From: CAYQPF01 sp964419225
Lineage (GTDB): Bacteria; Cloacimonadota; Cloacimonadia; Cloacimonadales; CAYQPF01
DNA: 16,484 nucleotides
Assembly: GCA_964419225.1 (NCBI GenBank)
Contig: CAYQPF010000108.1
Location: forward strand, 1-16,484
Direction of reading: 5' to 3'
Shown: positions 7,110 to 13,381 of the stretch, piece after piece
Position numbering within the stretch: position 1 is the first letter of the stretch
How the letters are laid out: each line of letters opens with the position of its first letter
The notes under the pieces: model-generated
What the model was told of the DNA's origin: nothing
Database searches by the model: none
The model's input: only the letters and a program-made list of their open reading frames with translations
Translations under genes and position numbers: made by a program

Positions 7110-7328
7110 CTAACCGGAGTAGCTGAAGAGACCGGTTATTTTAGTTGTCAGAGTGGGAAGGATAGTTGTACCGAATAATTTGTATAGACCTGCCAATAAC
7201 AATGCTCCAACTACAACAGAAATTAAAATCGCAATTCCTGAATCCACAAAGCCTTCCCCCTTCTTGTTTGTCAGTACAATTTTTGCTCTCACAGCAAAGG
7301 CTTGGATCTTTTTCATGATCTTCTTCAT
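7110..7328 (-). CDS. flp: Flp-type major pilin precursor
   Basis: 72 residues. A basic leader of 24 residues ends in NKKG, followed by EGFVD and a hydrophobic helix (about 30-50). A short, weakly polar tail ends in FSYSG. Cleavage by TadV after Gly24 would leave a mature pilin of 48 residues with an acidic residue (Asp29) at +5, where classical Flp pilins have Glu. Size and layout match the clostridial Flp pilin group (DUF6133-like). A GAAAGGA ribosome binding site precedes the ATG. The gene is first in the minus-strand cluster and is followed by its own terminator, in keeping with high expression as the fibre subunit. Confidence 0.85.
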   Translation of the reverse strand: MKKIMKKIQAFAVRAKIVLTNKKGEGFVDSGIAILISVVVGALLLAGLYKLFGTTILPTLTTKITGLFSYSG

Positions 7329-7368
7329 TTTTTGTTTCCTTTCAACTTAACAATTTCTAGGTTTAGGA

Positions 7369-7405
7369 TTTATACTGTAAGCTCAAACCCGAAAAAAAGC
7401 TTACA
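7369..7405 (-). promoter_or_regulatory. Candidate pilin promoter region with an overlapping dyad
   Basis: A -10-like TATAAA lies at 7374-7369 (minus strand), giving a leader of about 35 nt. Directly upstream is the perfect dyad TGTAAGCT (7376-7383) / AGCTTACA (7398-7405) with 14 bp between the arms; it covers the spacer and -35 region. No convincing -35 hexamer is seen. The dyad may be an operator or, if transcribed, a hairpin. Confidence 0.35.
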
Positions 7406-7522
7406 TAATAAAAGGCCAGATCAATTAATAGTGCATCATTAAAAGACTTGGTCTGTTTATCCGTGTTGTGGATGAAAAATAAAATAAGTTCCATAATTCT
7501 AATCTGTGTGTAAAATTGCAAC

Positions 7523-7557
7523 AAAAAAACCGCATGTGATTTAATATTTGCATACGG
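7523..7557 (-). terminator. Terminator-like hairpin upstream of the pilin gene
   Basis: On the minus strand CCGTATG (7557-7551) pairs with CATGCGG (7536-7530) with a single mismatch, followed by seven Ts. No minus-strand gene lies upstream to be terminated. It could be an attenuator in a long pilin leader, the end of a short RNA, or a guard against antisense transcription from the neighbouring gene. Confidence 0.5.
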
Positions 7558-7563
7558 CCTTCC

Positions 7564-7592
7564 TAATGCTGTAGTCTCTGTGGCAAACAGTA
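7564..7592. repeat. Imperfect direct repeat, upstream copy
   Basis: TAATG, six unmatched bases, then TCTCTGTGGcAaACAGTA (lower case marks differences). The same layout with the same spacing recurs at 10567-10595, on the other side of the 933-codon gene. In the 18-bp core 16 bases agree. Confidence 0.4.
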
Positions 7593-7663
7593 TTTATAAT
7601 AATTTTATTCCATACAAAGTCCGGGTATTCAGGAACGGCGCTTAACAAGCCGCCTCTGTTTGT

Positions 7664-7692
7664 TTGATGTATGGTGCTTTTGGTTGTATAAT
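7664..7692 (+). promoter_or_regulatory. Sigma-A promoter of the 933-codon gene
   Basis: TTGATG (7664-7669) and a perfect TATAAT (7687-7692) are separated by 17 bp. The start of transcription would be near 7699, giving a leader of about 50 nt up to the TTG start at 7749. Confidence 0.65.
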
Positions 7693-7748
7693 GGAGGTCA
7701 GTTTTAAGTTAGAAAGTTTTACTAGAGAGTATATGAGGTATAAAGACG

Positions 7749-10550
7749 TTGGAAAATATATCCACTCTTGCTATCAAAATGAACGATCATGATATTATTG
7801 CAGCAATTCAAAAAAATGGGTATTATATTGATTTAGTTGAAAAAACACCTGAAAGATGCTTTGCTGCCGTTAACCAAAATGGTCTTGCATTAAAATTGAT
7901 TCCGAAAGCTATGCATACAGTAGATTTGTGTCTTGAAGCTGTAAAACAAAATGGCTACGCATTGAAATATATTTCAAAAGAAATGCTGACAACCGAGATT
8001 TGCTTAGAGGCCGTCAGAAATAACGAAACAGTGATATCCAATATTCCTGCTACATTCCAAACAAGAGAACTATATCATAAAGCAATAAAGTTAAATGGAA
8101 AAATTCTTCAATATATCCCTGACAGATATAAATCGAAAAGCGTTTGCATGCAAGCTGTCATCCAAAATGGTTTAGCGCTTGAATTTGTTCCAAGTAATAT
8201 TTTGTCAAAAGAATTCTACTCGGCAGCAATTGAGCAAAACGGGTTGGCGTTGGAGTATGTGCCAAGTAACGGAAAAAGCAAAGGATTATGTATTACTGCT
8301 ATAAACAATGATGCATTGGCTTTGGAGTATGTGCCTAATAGGTTTAAAATGCCGGATTTATGCAATTCTGCAGTATGCTCAAATTGGAGAGCTTTTCTTT
8401 ATGTGCTAGAAAGTATGTATACTTTGGATAGTTGCCTCGAAATATTTGCACTGATATTAAGCTCTTACTATAGTCATTCTGAAATGTCGGACGATGACGG
8501 TTCTTGTATTAAAAAAATAGTGAAACGCTTGCCTGATGATATAAATAATGAAATCCGAATTATCAGATTAGAAAGAAAATTAGGAGCAAGATTTTTCAAG
8601 AAAAAGCTATTTGATAAAATAGTGAATAAATTTATTACAAAAGAGTCTATCTGTTATAGAGAAGAAGACGAGATAAGAGAATTTGATACCTTTATCAAGT
8701 TTTACGAGTATTTAGACGGTAATCTGGAAAAAGCAAATCTTTCTAATTTCGATTTTAAGGGACTCAATCTCAATGATTTCAACATTGATGGAGCCTATCT
8801 CAGTAGCGAAGTGTTAATTGAACAAAATCTTTATGACGATTCTTTTTATGCTGAAAGTATCAGAGATAATAACTGCAACACAGAATTGATGATTTCTGCT
8901 GAAAATGAGGTAGTTGAGGCAACCGCCATTCTTCATGAATCAGACTTTGGTTCCATATTAAATGACAACTCTCGTAAAATATATTATATTAGTGATATTC
9001 ATCTTAATCATAAACTGATAAAAGAATTTCCATCACATGCCACTAAACAGGAAGTCACACAATACATTAGTCGGCTTATTAAAAAAATGATTGATACCGC
9101 CCCAGATAAGTCATATTATGATTATTTGTTAATAGCAGGCGATATATCTTTTAACTTTGAAATATCTACGTTGTTTTATACGGAATTGGTCAAGCTTTGG
9201 GGTTCTCGCCATATAGTAGTGGTGCTTGGAAATCACGAATTATGGGACTTCAATCGAAATGGCACTCCTTCTGGTCACACAAACATTTTGGAAGACATAG
9301 TTCAGAGATATAGGGATCTGTTTACAAATTTAGCGATTTGTTTTCTGCAAAATGATTTACTGATTTCAAACGAAATACAGGATACAGTATTATCTGAAGA
9401 GCAGTTAAAAGCTATTGACTCCGATATGCTAAAAAACATGTGTTTGAAAAGCTCTCTTGTAATACTGGGCGGGTTAGGTTATTCCGGATTAAACCCTGAT
9501 TTCAACGCCATACAGGGAATTTATAGGAAAACTATTGAGTCTTTAGATGAGGATATCGAGCAAACAAAGCAGTTTGAACTCATTTACAAAAAGATTGAAA
9601 ATGCTATAGGTAGCAATCAGGTTATTATTCTCACTCATACGCCAAAAGAAAACTGGTCGAGTGAAAATTTCAATAGCAATTGGATATATGTAAATGGGCA
9701 TACTCATCGAAACGATTACTATTGCAGTGAGGAAAAAACAGTATATGCAGACAATCAAATTGGTTATTATTCCAGTAGCGTAGGATTGAAACACTTCAAT
9801 ATTTCCAAAATTTATGACATTTTTAGATATTATGAGGATGGCATATGCACCATCTCAAGAGAACAATATTTAGACTTTAATCGAGGGGTAGGAATCAAAT
9901 TATCCTTTAATAAAATTGACGGCAAAATCCATATGCTTAAAAGTCGAAGTGTTTATTGCTTTATATTCGAAAATGCAGAGGCAGGAAAGTTTTATCTTCT
10001 GAACGGAGGAATAATTACAAGATTGGAGCATGATGACATTGAATACTACTATGAAAAAATGGCATATTATTCGGACGCTATTAAAAGATTATTTAGTGGA
10101 TATTATCAAGCATTGAAATCCATATCGAATAATATTAAAACGATTGGAGGCACTGGAACAATCCACGGATGTATCATAGATATAGATTTTTTCAATCATA
10201 TTTATTTAAATCCAGAAGATGGAACAATTACCCCATATTATGCTTTATCGACTGTTGATAAATATAAGTATCCAAATGTTGAAGCGCTTATATTAAATCA
10301 AAGAAAAGACTTGTATGATAATTATACAAAGCTTTTAGATAGTAAGAGCGAAGGTATCAAGTTGTTGAAAGGTGAAATGAATACAGAAAGCATTGAAATA
10401 TCACGATTTGTTCCGGAAACTTATATGTACAGACCATCAAGGATTATGAAGGCATTACAATACTTGACTGATGTTAATGTTATAAGAGTTTGGAATGATC
10501 GAGTTATGAATGTCCAACCTTCCATCGAAGACAAAATGCTAGGGGACTGA
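7749..10550 (+). CDS. Large repeat-metallophosphoesterase protein (DUF4116-like repeats plus calcineurin-like phosphoesterase)
   Basis: 933 residues. The start is TTG, supported by GAGGT 9 bp upstream; the next ATG (7779) has no ribosome binding site. Residues about 20-220 form a solenoid of DUF4116-like repeats with the pattern C-x-x-A-V-x-x-N-G-x-A-L-x-x-V-P. The Asn or its equivalent recurs every 24 residues at 44, 68, 92, 116, 140, 164, 188 and 212. A short pentapeptide-like stretch follows at about 325-352 (ANLSNFDFKGLNLNDF). Residues about 410-690 hold a complete calcineurin-like metallophosphoesterase core: Asp416-x-His418, Gly464-Asp465, GNHE at 494-497, His630, and GHTH at 650-653. 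The C-terminal 230 residues contain HGCIIDIDFFNHIYLNP and are not recognised. There is no signal peptide or membrane helix, so it is cytoplasmic. The substrate is unknown: cyclic nucleotide, nucleic acid or protein phosphate are all possible. It stands alone, transcribed away from the pilus locus. Confidence 0.88.
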   Translation: MENISTLAIKMNDHDIIAAIQKNGYYIDLVEKTPERCFAAVNQNGLALKLIPKAMHTVDLCLEAVKQNGYALKYISKEMLTTEICLEAVRNNETVISNIPATFQTRELYHKAIKLNGKILQYIPDRYKSKSVCMQAVIQNGLALEFVPSNILSKEFYSAAIEQNGLALEYVPSNGKSKGLCITAINNDALALEYVPNRFKMPDLCNSAVCSNWRAFLYVLESMYTLDSCLEIFALILSSYYSHSEMSDDDGSCIKKIVKRLPDDINNEIRIIRLERKLGARFFKKKLFDKIVNKFITKESICYREEDEIREFDTFIKFYEYLDGNLEKANLSNFDFKGLNLNDFNIDGAYLSSEVLIEQNLYDDSFYAESIRDNNCNTELMISAENEVVEATAILHESDFGSILNDNSRKIYYISDIHLNHKLIKEFPSHATKQEVTQYISRLIKKMIDTAPDKSYYDYLLIAGDISFNFEISTLFYTELVKLWGSRHIVVVLGNHELWDFNRNGTPSGHTNILEDIVQRYRDLFTNLAICFLQNDLLISNEIQDTVLSEEQLKAIDSDMLKNMCLKSSLVILGGLGYSGLNPDFNAIQGIYRKTIESLDEDIEQTKQFELIYKKIENAIGSNQVIILTHTPKENWSSENFNSNWIYVNGHTHRNDYYCSEEKTVYADNQIGYYSSSVGLKHFNISKIYDIFRYYEDGICTISREQYLDFNRGVGIKLSFNKIDGKIHMLKSRSVYCFIFENAEAGKFYLLNGGIITRLEHDDIEYYYEKMAYYSDAIKRLFSGYYQALKSISNNIKTIGGTGTIHGCIIDIDFFNHIYLNPEDGTITPYYALSTVDKYKYPNVEALILNQRKDLYDNYTKLLDSKSEGIKLLKGEMNTESIEISRFVPETYMYRPSRIMKALQYLTDVNVIRVWNDRVMNVQPSIEDKMLGD

Positions 10551-10881
10551 AGTGTTCATCTGCAATTAATGTGTCTATCTCTGTGGAATACAGTAAACTG
10601 CTAAATAATTCTATCGAACTGCCATTTTATCGCATGCATCAAACTGGCAGTCAATTGATTGTATCATGCCATTGAGGCGCAGGAATTTTTTAATTTTTGA
10701 AACAACATTTATAATCAAAATATGCACTTGATTTTCTATGTTTGTAAATATTTTGGTCCTTCTCTTGTTTTATAATAAAATGACAAATACTCCAAATCCC
10801 TTTATACATGGGCATTCCCGGCATCTGCAGTAATTTAATCACTCATAAAAATGTTCATTTTTCGGGGGTGGTTTACCGAAC
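10551..10881. other. Intergenic region between the 933-codon gene and the tRNA fragment
   Basis: About 330 bp without a supported gene. It holds the downstream direct repeat, a 7-bp hairpin ACTGCCA (10618-10624) / TGGCAGT (10645-10651) without a T-run, an isolated TATAAT near 10771 with no good -35, and a 16-bp word (10789-10804) that is identical to part of the tadE-like gene. Confidence 0.5.
10567..10595. repeat. Imperfect direct repeat, downstream copy
   Basis: TAATG, six unmatched bases, then TCTCTGTGGaAtACAGTA, the partner of the copy at 7564-7592. It begins 17 bp after the stop of the large gene. The pair may mark the ends of an inserted cassette. Confidence 0.4.
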
Positions 10882-10945
10882 AGTTTGGGAGCGCACAACA
10901 CTGGCAGTGTTGGGGTCACGAGTTCGAATCTCGTATGCTCCACCA
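10882..10945 (+). tRNA. tRNA-Ala(GGC) 3' portion, 5' part missing (attachment-site remnant?)
   Basis: The sequence folds as a tRNA from the D-loop on: D-loop AGTTTGGGA, D-stem 3' arm GCGC, anticodon stem CAACA/TGTTG with the 7-nt loop CTGGCAG (U33, anticodon GGC, A37), variable loop GGGTC, T-arm ACGAG-TTCGAAT-CTCGT, acceptor 3' strand ATGCTCC, discriminator A and an encoded CCA at 10943-10945. The 13 bases upstream match neither the needed acceptor 5' strand (GGAGCAT) nor a D-stem (GCGC), so the 5' end is absent and the gene is not functional. Such 3' tRNA fragments typically remain at the distal end of integrated elements. By polarity the element would lie to the left. Confidence 0.75.
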
Positions 10946-10950
10946 GAAAT

Positions 10951-10993
10951 TGTCCGGAAAGCCTTTTAAGTCAAGGTTCTCCGGGCATTTTTT
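10951..10993 (+). terminator. Plus-strand intrinsic terminator at the left end of the IS
   Basis: TGTCCGGA (10951-10958) pairs with TCCGGGCA (10980-10987), eight pairs including one wobble, with further pairing of AGCCTT and AAGGTT inside. Six Ts follow. It would stop plus-strand transcripts from the tRNA side and shield the transposase gene from antisense read-through. Confidence 0.7.
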
Positions 10994-11059
10994 ATTATCA
11001 AAAAAGCAGCTTTTTCAGCGGCTTTTTCCTCTTCGATGATTTTCGAGAAACAAACAGAG

Positions 11060-11082
11060 AAAAAGCGGCTTACATTGCCGCT
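11060..11082 (-). terminator. Terminator overlapping the transposase stop codon
   Basis: AGCGGC (11064-11069) and GCCGCT (11077-11082) form a 6-bp GC-rich stem with a 7-nt loop that includes the TAA stop. On the minus strand five Ts follow. Confidence 0.6.
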
Positions 11083-12713
11083 ATCAGAGCCTTTATCCCA
11101 ACCATGCTCATCGCTCGCTTCATATTGTAGACAAGAAAACTAAGCCCGATTTCAGCGGTGGCCTTCTCTTTCCCTCTGCAAAGAAGATAATGTGCTCCGT
11201 GATACCATTTGACCGTCCCGAACGGGTGTTCCGAAAGACACATTCGCTCTTTTATTATAGCCGGATCGCTTTTCATCCGTATTTGAACCTTTTGGGTGAT
11301 GATCTTTTTTCGATCCAGAGAGTGGTTGTATGAGCTGATGACCGCATCTGCCGGAACCTGCTGAACCGGAGTCCTGCATTCCCCGAACATCCGGACCGGA
11401 ACCACCGTCGTATGGGGCCCGAAGCTGACTGTTTTAAAATCGGAGTGGGTGCATTTGTTCGTGCATTCCCGGCACGCTTCCTTGCTGACATAAATGCTGT
11501 TTTTGCCTTTGCGTTTCGCCTTGTGCAGTTCCTTTCCCATCGGACAAATCACAGTATTTCTGTTTTTCTGGATAAAACAGCTGTATTTCCCCTGGGTCTG
11601 GACTTCCACTTCGATTCCGGTGTTCTCATAACACTCCGGCAAAACACCCGCAGAAAGGCATTTCTGAATATCTTCCGGCTTTTTTGAACGGCGGTCTTCC
11701 TCTGTGATCGGGATCTCGACATACGGGATGGTATGGACCCGTTCTTCCTTGTCGTATTTCATCGCCACATTCGGAACGATTCCGCTCAGGATGCAATTTT
11801 CAATGTCCTGGCGGCTTTCATATCCTTTGTCTGCAGCAATAGTGATTGTCTCCATGTTCAAGGTTTCTCTGGTTTGATCCGCAACGGATTTCAACAGCCC
11901 CTGATCCGTGCAATGGTTTGTGACCTCGTATTCCGCGATAAGATGGCTTCCTTTGTCTACAGCAGTCTGGACATTGTAGCAGCAATGGAATCCGTCCTTG
12001 CTCTGCATGACTCTGGCTTCCGGGTCGGTGGTCAGCAGCTGGGTCTCCCCCGTTTCTTTCAGCTGGTCCTGGTATTGCAGATAGGTTTCTTTCCGCGTCT
12101 GCAGTTCTTTGATCTTCGCCTGGATCTGATTCTTGCTGAATTCTTTCTCATCCGATTCCGACCGGTCGTTCTGATCCATTTCTTCCAGATAATGCTGGAT
12201 ATTCTCCTCGATCCGCACGAGTTTCTTGAGCAGGATATCTTTGTTATAGGCTTTGTCCTTGCTGTTCACGGCTCGGAATTTCGACCCGTCGATCGCAAAC
12301 AGCTCTTTCTGATATAAATCCAGTTTCAAGCAGATTCCCACGAACTCGCGAAATACTCCTTTTAACGCTTTGCTGTTATGTTTCCTGAAATCCGAGATGG
12401 TTCTGAAATCCGGTTCCAACCGGTTGAGAAGATAAAACAGTTCGATATTGCGGTGGCATTCCTTCATCAGCTTGCGGCTGGAGCGGATCTTATTGAAATA
12501 TCCGTAGATATAGAGCTTCAGCAGATCCCTGGGGTTGTAGGGCGGCCGTCCGGTATCCGCCGGTTTGGACTGGGTGAAATTCAGTTTGCTCATATCCAGT
12601 CCATCTACAAATGCATCCATGACCCGGACTGGGTTATCCTCCCCGATCAAATCTTCAATGCTATCCGGCAACAACATTCTCTGCTGACGGTCCTGCCCTT
12701 CGATATATCCCAT
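11070..12713 (-). CDS. IS1182-family transposase
   Basis: 547 residues, full length for the family. The N-terminal part (about 1-130) is the DUF772-type region with RPPYNPRDLLKLYIYGYFN and EPDFRTISDFRKHN. The DDE catalytic residues are placed in FAIDGSKFRAV (first Asp), ITIAADKGYES (second Asp) and MCLSEHPFGTVKW (Glu), with a charged coiled stretch between the first and second. A Cys-rich segment CRECTNKCTHSDF lies before the last motif, as in relatives. GCGAGGT lies upstream of the ATG. The gene is undamaged, so the element may still be active. It moves by DDE cut-and-paste or a related mechanism. It is not functionally linked to the neighbouring genes. Confidence 0.95.
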   Translation of the reverse strand: MGYIEGQDRQQRMLLPDSIEDLIGEDNPVRVMDAFVDGLDMSKLNFTQSKPADTGRPPYNPRDLLKLYIYGYFNKIRSSRKLMKECHRNIELFYLLNRLEPDFRTISDFRKHNSKALKGVFREFVGICLKLDLYQKELFAIDGSKFRAVNSKDKAYNKDILLKKLVRIEENIQHYLEEMDQNDRSESDEKEFSKNQIQAKIKELQTRKETYLQYQDQLKETGETQLLTTDPEARVMQSKDGFHCCYNVQTAVDKGSHLIAEYEVTNHCTDQGLLKSVADQTRETLNMETITIAADKGYESRQDIENCILSGIVPNVAMKYDKEERVHTIPYVEIPITEEDRRSKKPEDIQKCLSAGVLPECYENTGIEVEVQTQGKYSCFIQKNRNTVICPMGKELHKAKRKGKNSIYVSKEACRECTNKCTHSDFKTVSFGPHTTVVPVRMFGECRTPVQQVPADAVISSYNHSLDRKKIITQKVQIRMKSDPAIIKERMCLSEHPFGTVKWYHGAHYLLCRGKEKATAEIGLSFLVYNMKRAMSMVGIKALIAAM

Positions 12714-12867
12714 AATATACCTCGCAAATCTCCTGTTCCCAATGCTTTCACTATATTTACATTATACCGCTTTTGGGCATTCTGATTTGTGAATAAACGT
12801 TAAATTTCATTAGTAATATGTGAGTTTTCGGACAGTCTCACCATATCAGGCGTCCGAAATAGATGCC

Positions 12868-12910
12868 ACCCCCTCAAACGTAATGTTATCAGTACTTTGA
12901 GGGGGTTTTT
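12868..12910 (+). terminator. Strong plus-strand intrinsic terminator right of the IS
   Basis: ACCCCCTCAAA (12868-12878) and TTTGAGGGGGT (12896-12906) form a perfect 11-bp stem followed by TTTTTATTTT. No plus-strand gene lies directly upstream. If the IS is removed, the tRNA-Ala fragment would end about 40 bp before it, so it may be the original terminator of that tRNA gene. Confidence 0.8.
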
Positions 12911-13223
12911 ATTTTCAAAAATCAATATTGAAATCCATAGATGCCAAATGCCCTTTTTGGCATTTGCAGGGGGATCGAACGCCTTACCTGTCATTTTTAA
13001 AATATATTTCATCACCATTTATTCTAAAACTTTCACATAAAGGTATAAAGACTTAAGAGATTAGCAATTAATCTTTTAGGTCCTTTTTTTTACCAATTTT
13101 CATGGCTTTACTCTCCCCTCCTTAACCCTTTCGTCTCCCCACATTAATCCCAATATGATCCACAACGGGCTATTGGTTTATTTATATAGCCTAAAATTCA
13201 AATAAAGAAAGAAGGAAAAATCA
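12911..13223. other. Structured AT-rich intergenic region
   Basis: No supported gene. It holds a perfect 8-bp hairpin CAAATGCC (12945-12952) / GGCATTTG (12959-12966), the long terminator hairpin at 13050-13091, and a 6-bp hairpin GGCTAT (13168-13173) / ATAGCC (13186-13191) in the leader of the possible small gene at 13224. Confidence 0.5.
13050..13091 (+). terminator. Long intrinsic terminator
   Basis: GACTTAAGAGATT (13050-13062) pairs over its whole length with AATCTTTTAGGTC (13070-13082), 13 pairs with two wobbles and a 7-nt loop, and is followed by C and eight Ts. The minus strand has only a weak T-rich tail. The transcript that it ends on the plus side is not evident. Confidence 0.7.
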
Positions 13224-13325
13224 ATGGAACAAATCATTAATGAAACAAGAACGGTGAAATATTACTGTCCCTTGCTAGTCCAAATGGAGATTGATAAATA
13301 TGAAGAATCAATTCCATTTGTTTAA
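13224..13325 (+). CDS. Possible small protein of 33 residues
   Basis: ATG at 13224 is preceded by AGAAGGAA at a normal distance and opens a 33-codon frame ending in TAA. The product starts MEQIINETRTVKYYCPLLVQ and ends EESIPFV. It is polar and acidic at the end, with no membrane helix or signal peptide. It could be a true small protein, or the preserved start of a gene whose remainder was lost. No family is recognised. The good ribosome binding site is the main support. Confidence 0.4.
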   Translation: MEQIINETRTVKYYCPLLVQMEIDKYEESIPFV

Positions 13326-13381
13326 CCTCACTTGTTATCTAGGTTTTGCATATTCACAATTTTTTATCAAATATAAGCCGA

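Larger units (their letters stand above)
7329..7748. other. Divergent intergenic region between pilin and the 933-codon gene
   Basis: About 420 bp with no supported gene. It holds the candidate pilin promoter and dyad (7369-7405), a minus-strand terminator-like hairpin (7523-7557), one copy of an imperfect direct repeat (7564-7592), a GC-rich hairpin (GGCGCTT-AAC-AAGC-GCC type, about 7637-7653) and a plus-strand promoter (7664-7692). Confidence 0.6.
10951..12834. mobile_element. IS1182-family insertion sequence, apparently intact
   Basis: The element contains one full transposase gene on the minus strand. Proposed ends are TGTCCGGAAAGCC at 10951 and the inverted GAGTTTTCGGACA at 12822-12834, an imperfect terminal repeat (10 of 13). 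No clear target duplication is visible, so the ends are tentative. Base composition is visibly richer in GC than both neighbours, which fits recent arrival. A TATAAT (12766-12761, minus strand) precedes the transposase. A further hairpin, AAAAAGC/GCTTTTT, lies at 11001-11027. Confidence 0.8.

Noticed and set aside
9543..9794. Minus-strand frame antisense to the metallophosphoesterase core
   Set aside because: It covers the conserved catalytic motifs of the plus-strand gene and lacks a ribosome binding site.
10851..11130. Two plus-strand frames across the tRNA fragment and the left IS end
   Set aside because: They run through a tRNA-like fold and a terminator hairpin, so they are not protein-coding.
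11412..12785. Several long plus-strand frames antisense to the transposase
   Set aside because: They follow from the codon pattern of the GC-richer transposase gene; the DDE transposase is complete on the other strand.
12800..13018. Minus-strand frame of 72 codons spanning the right IS end and the 12868-12910 terminator
   Set aside because: It crosses the IS boundary and two strong hairpins, and no ribosome binding site is seen; it is most likely not a gene.
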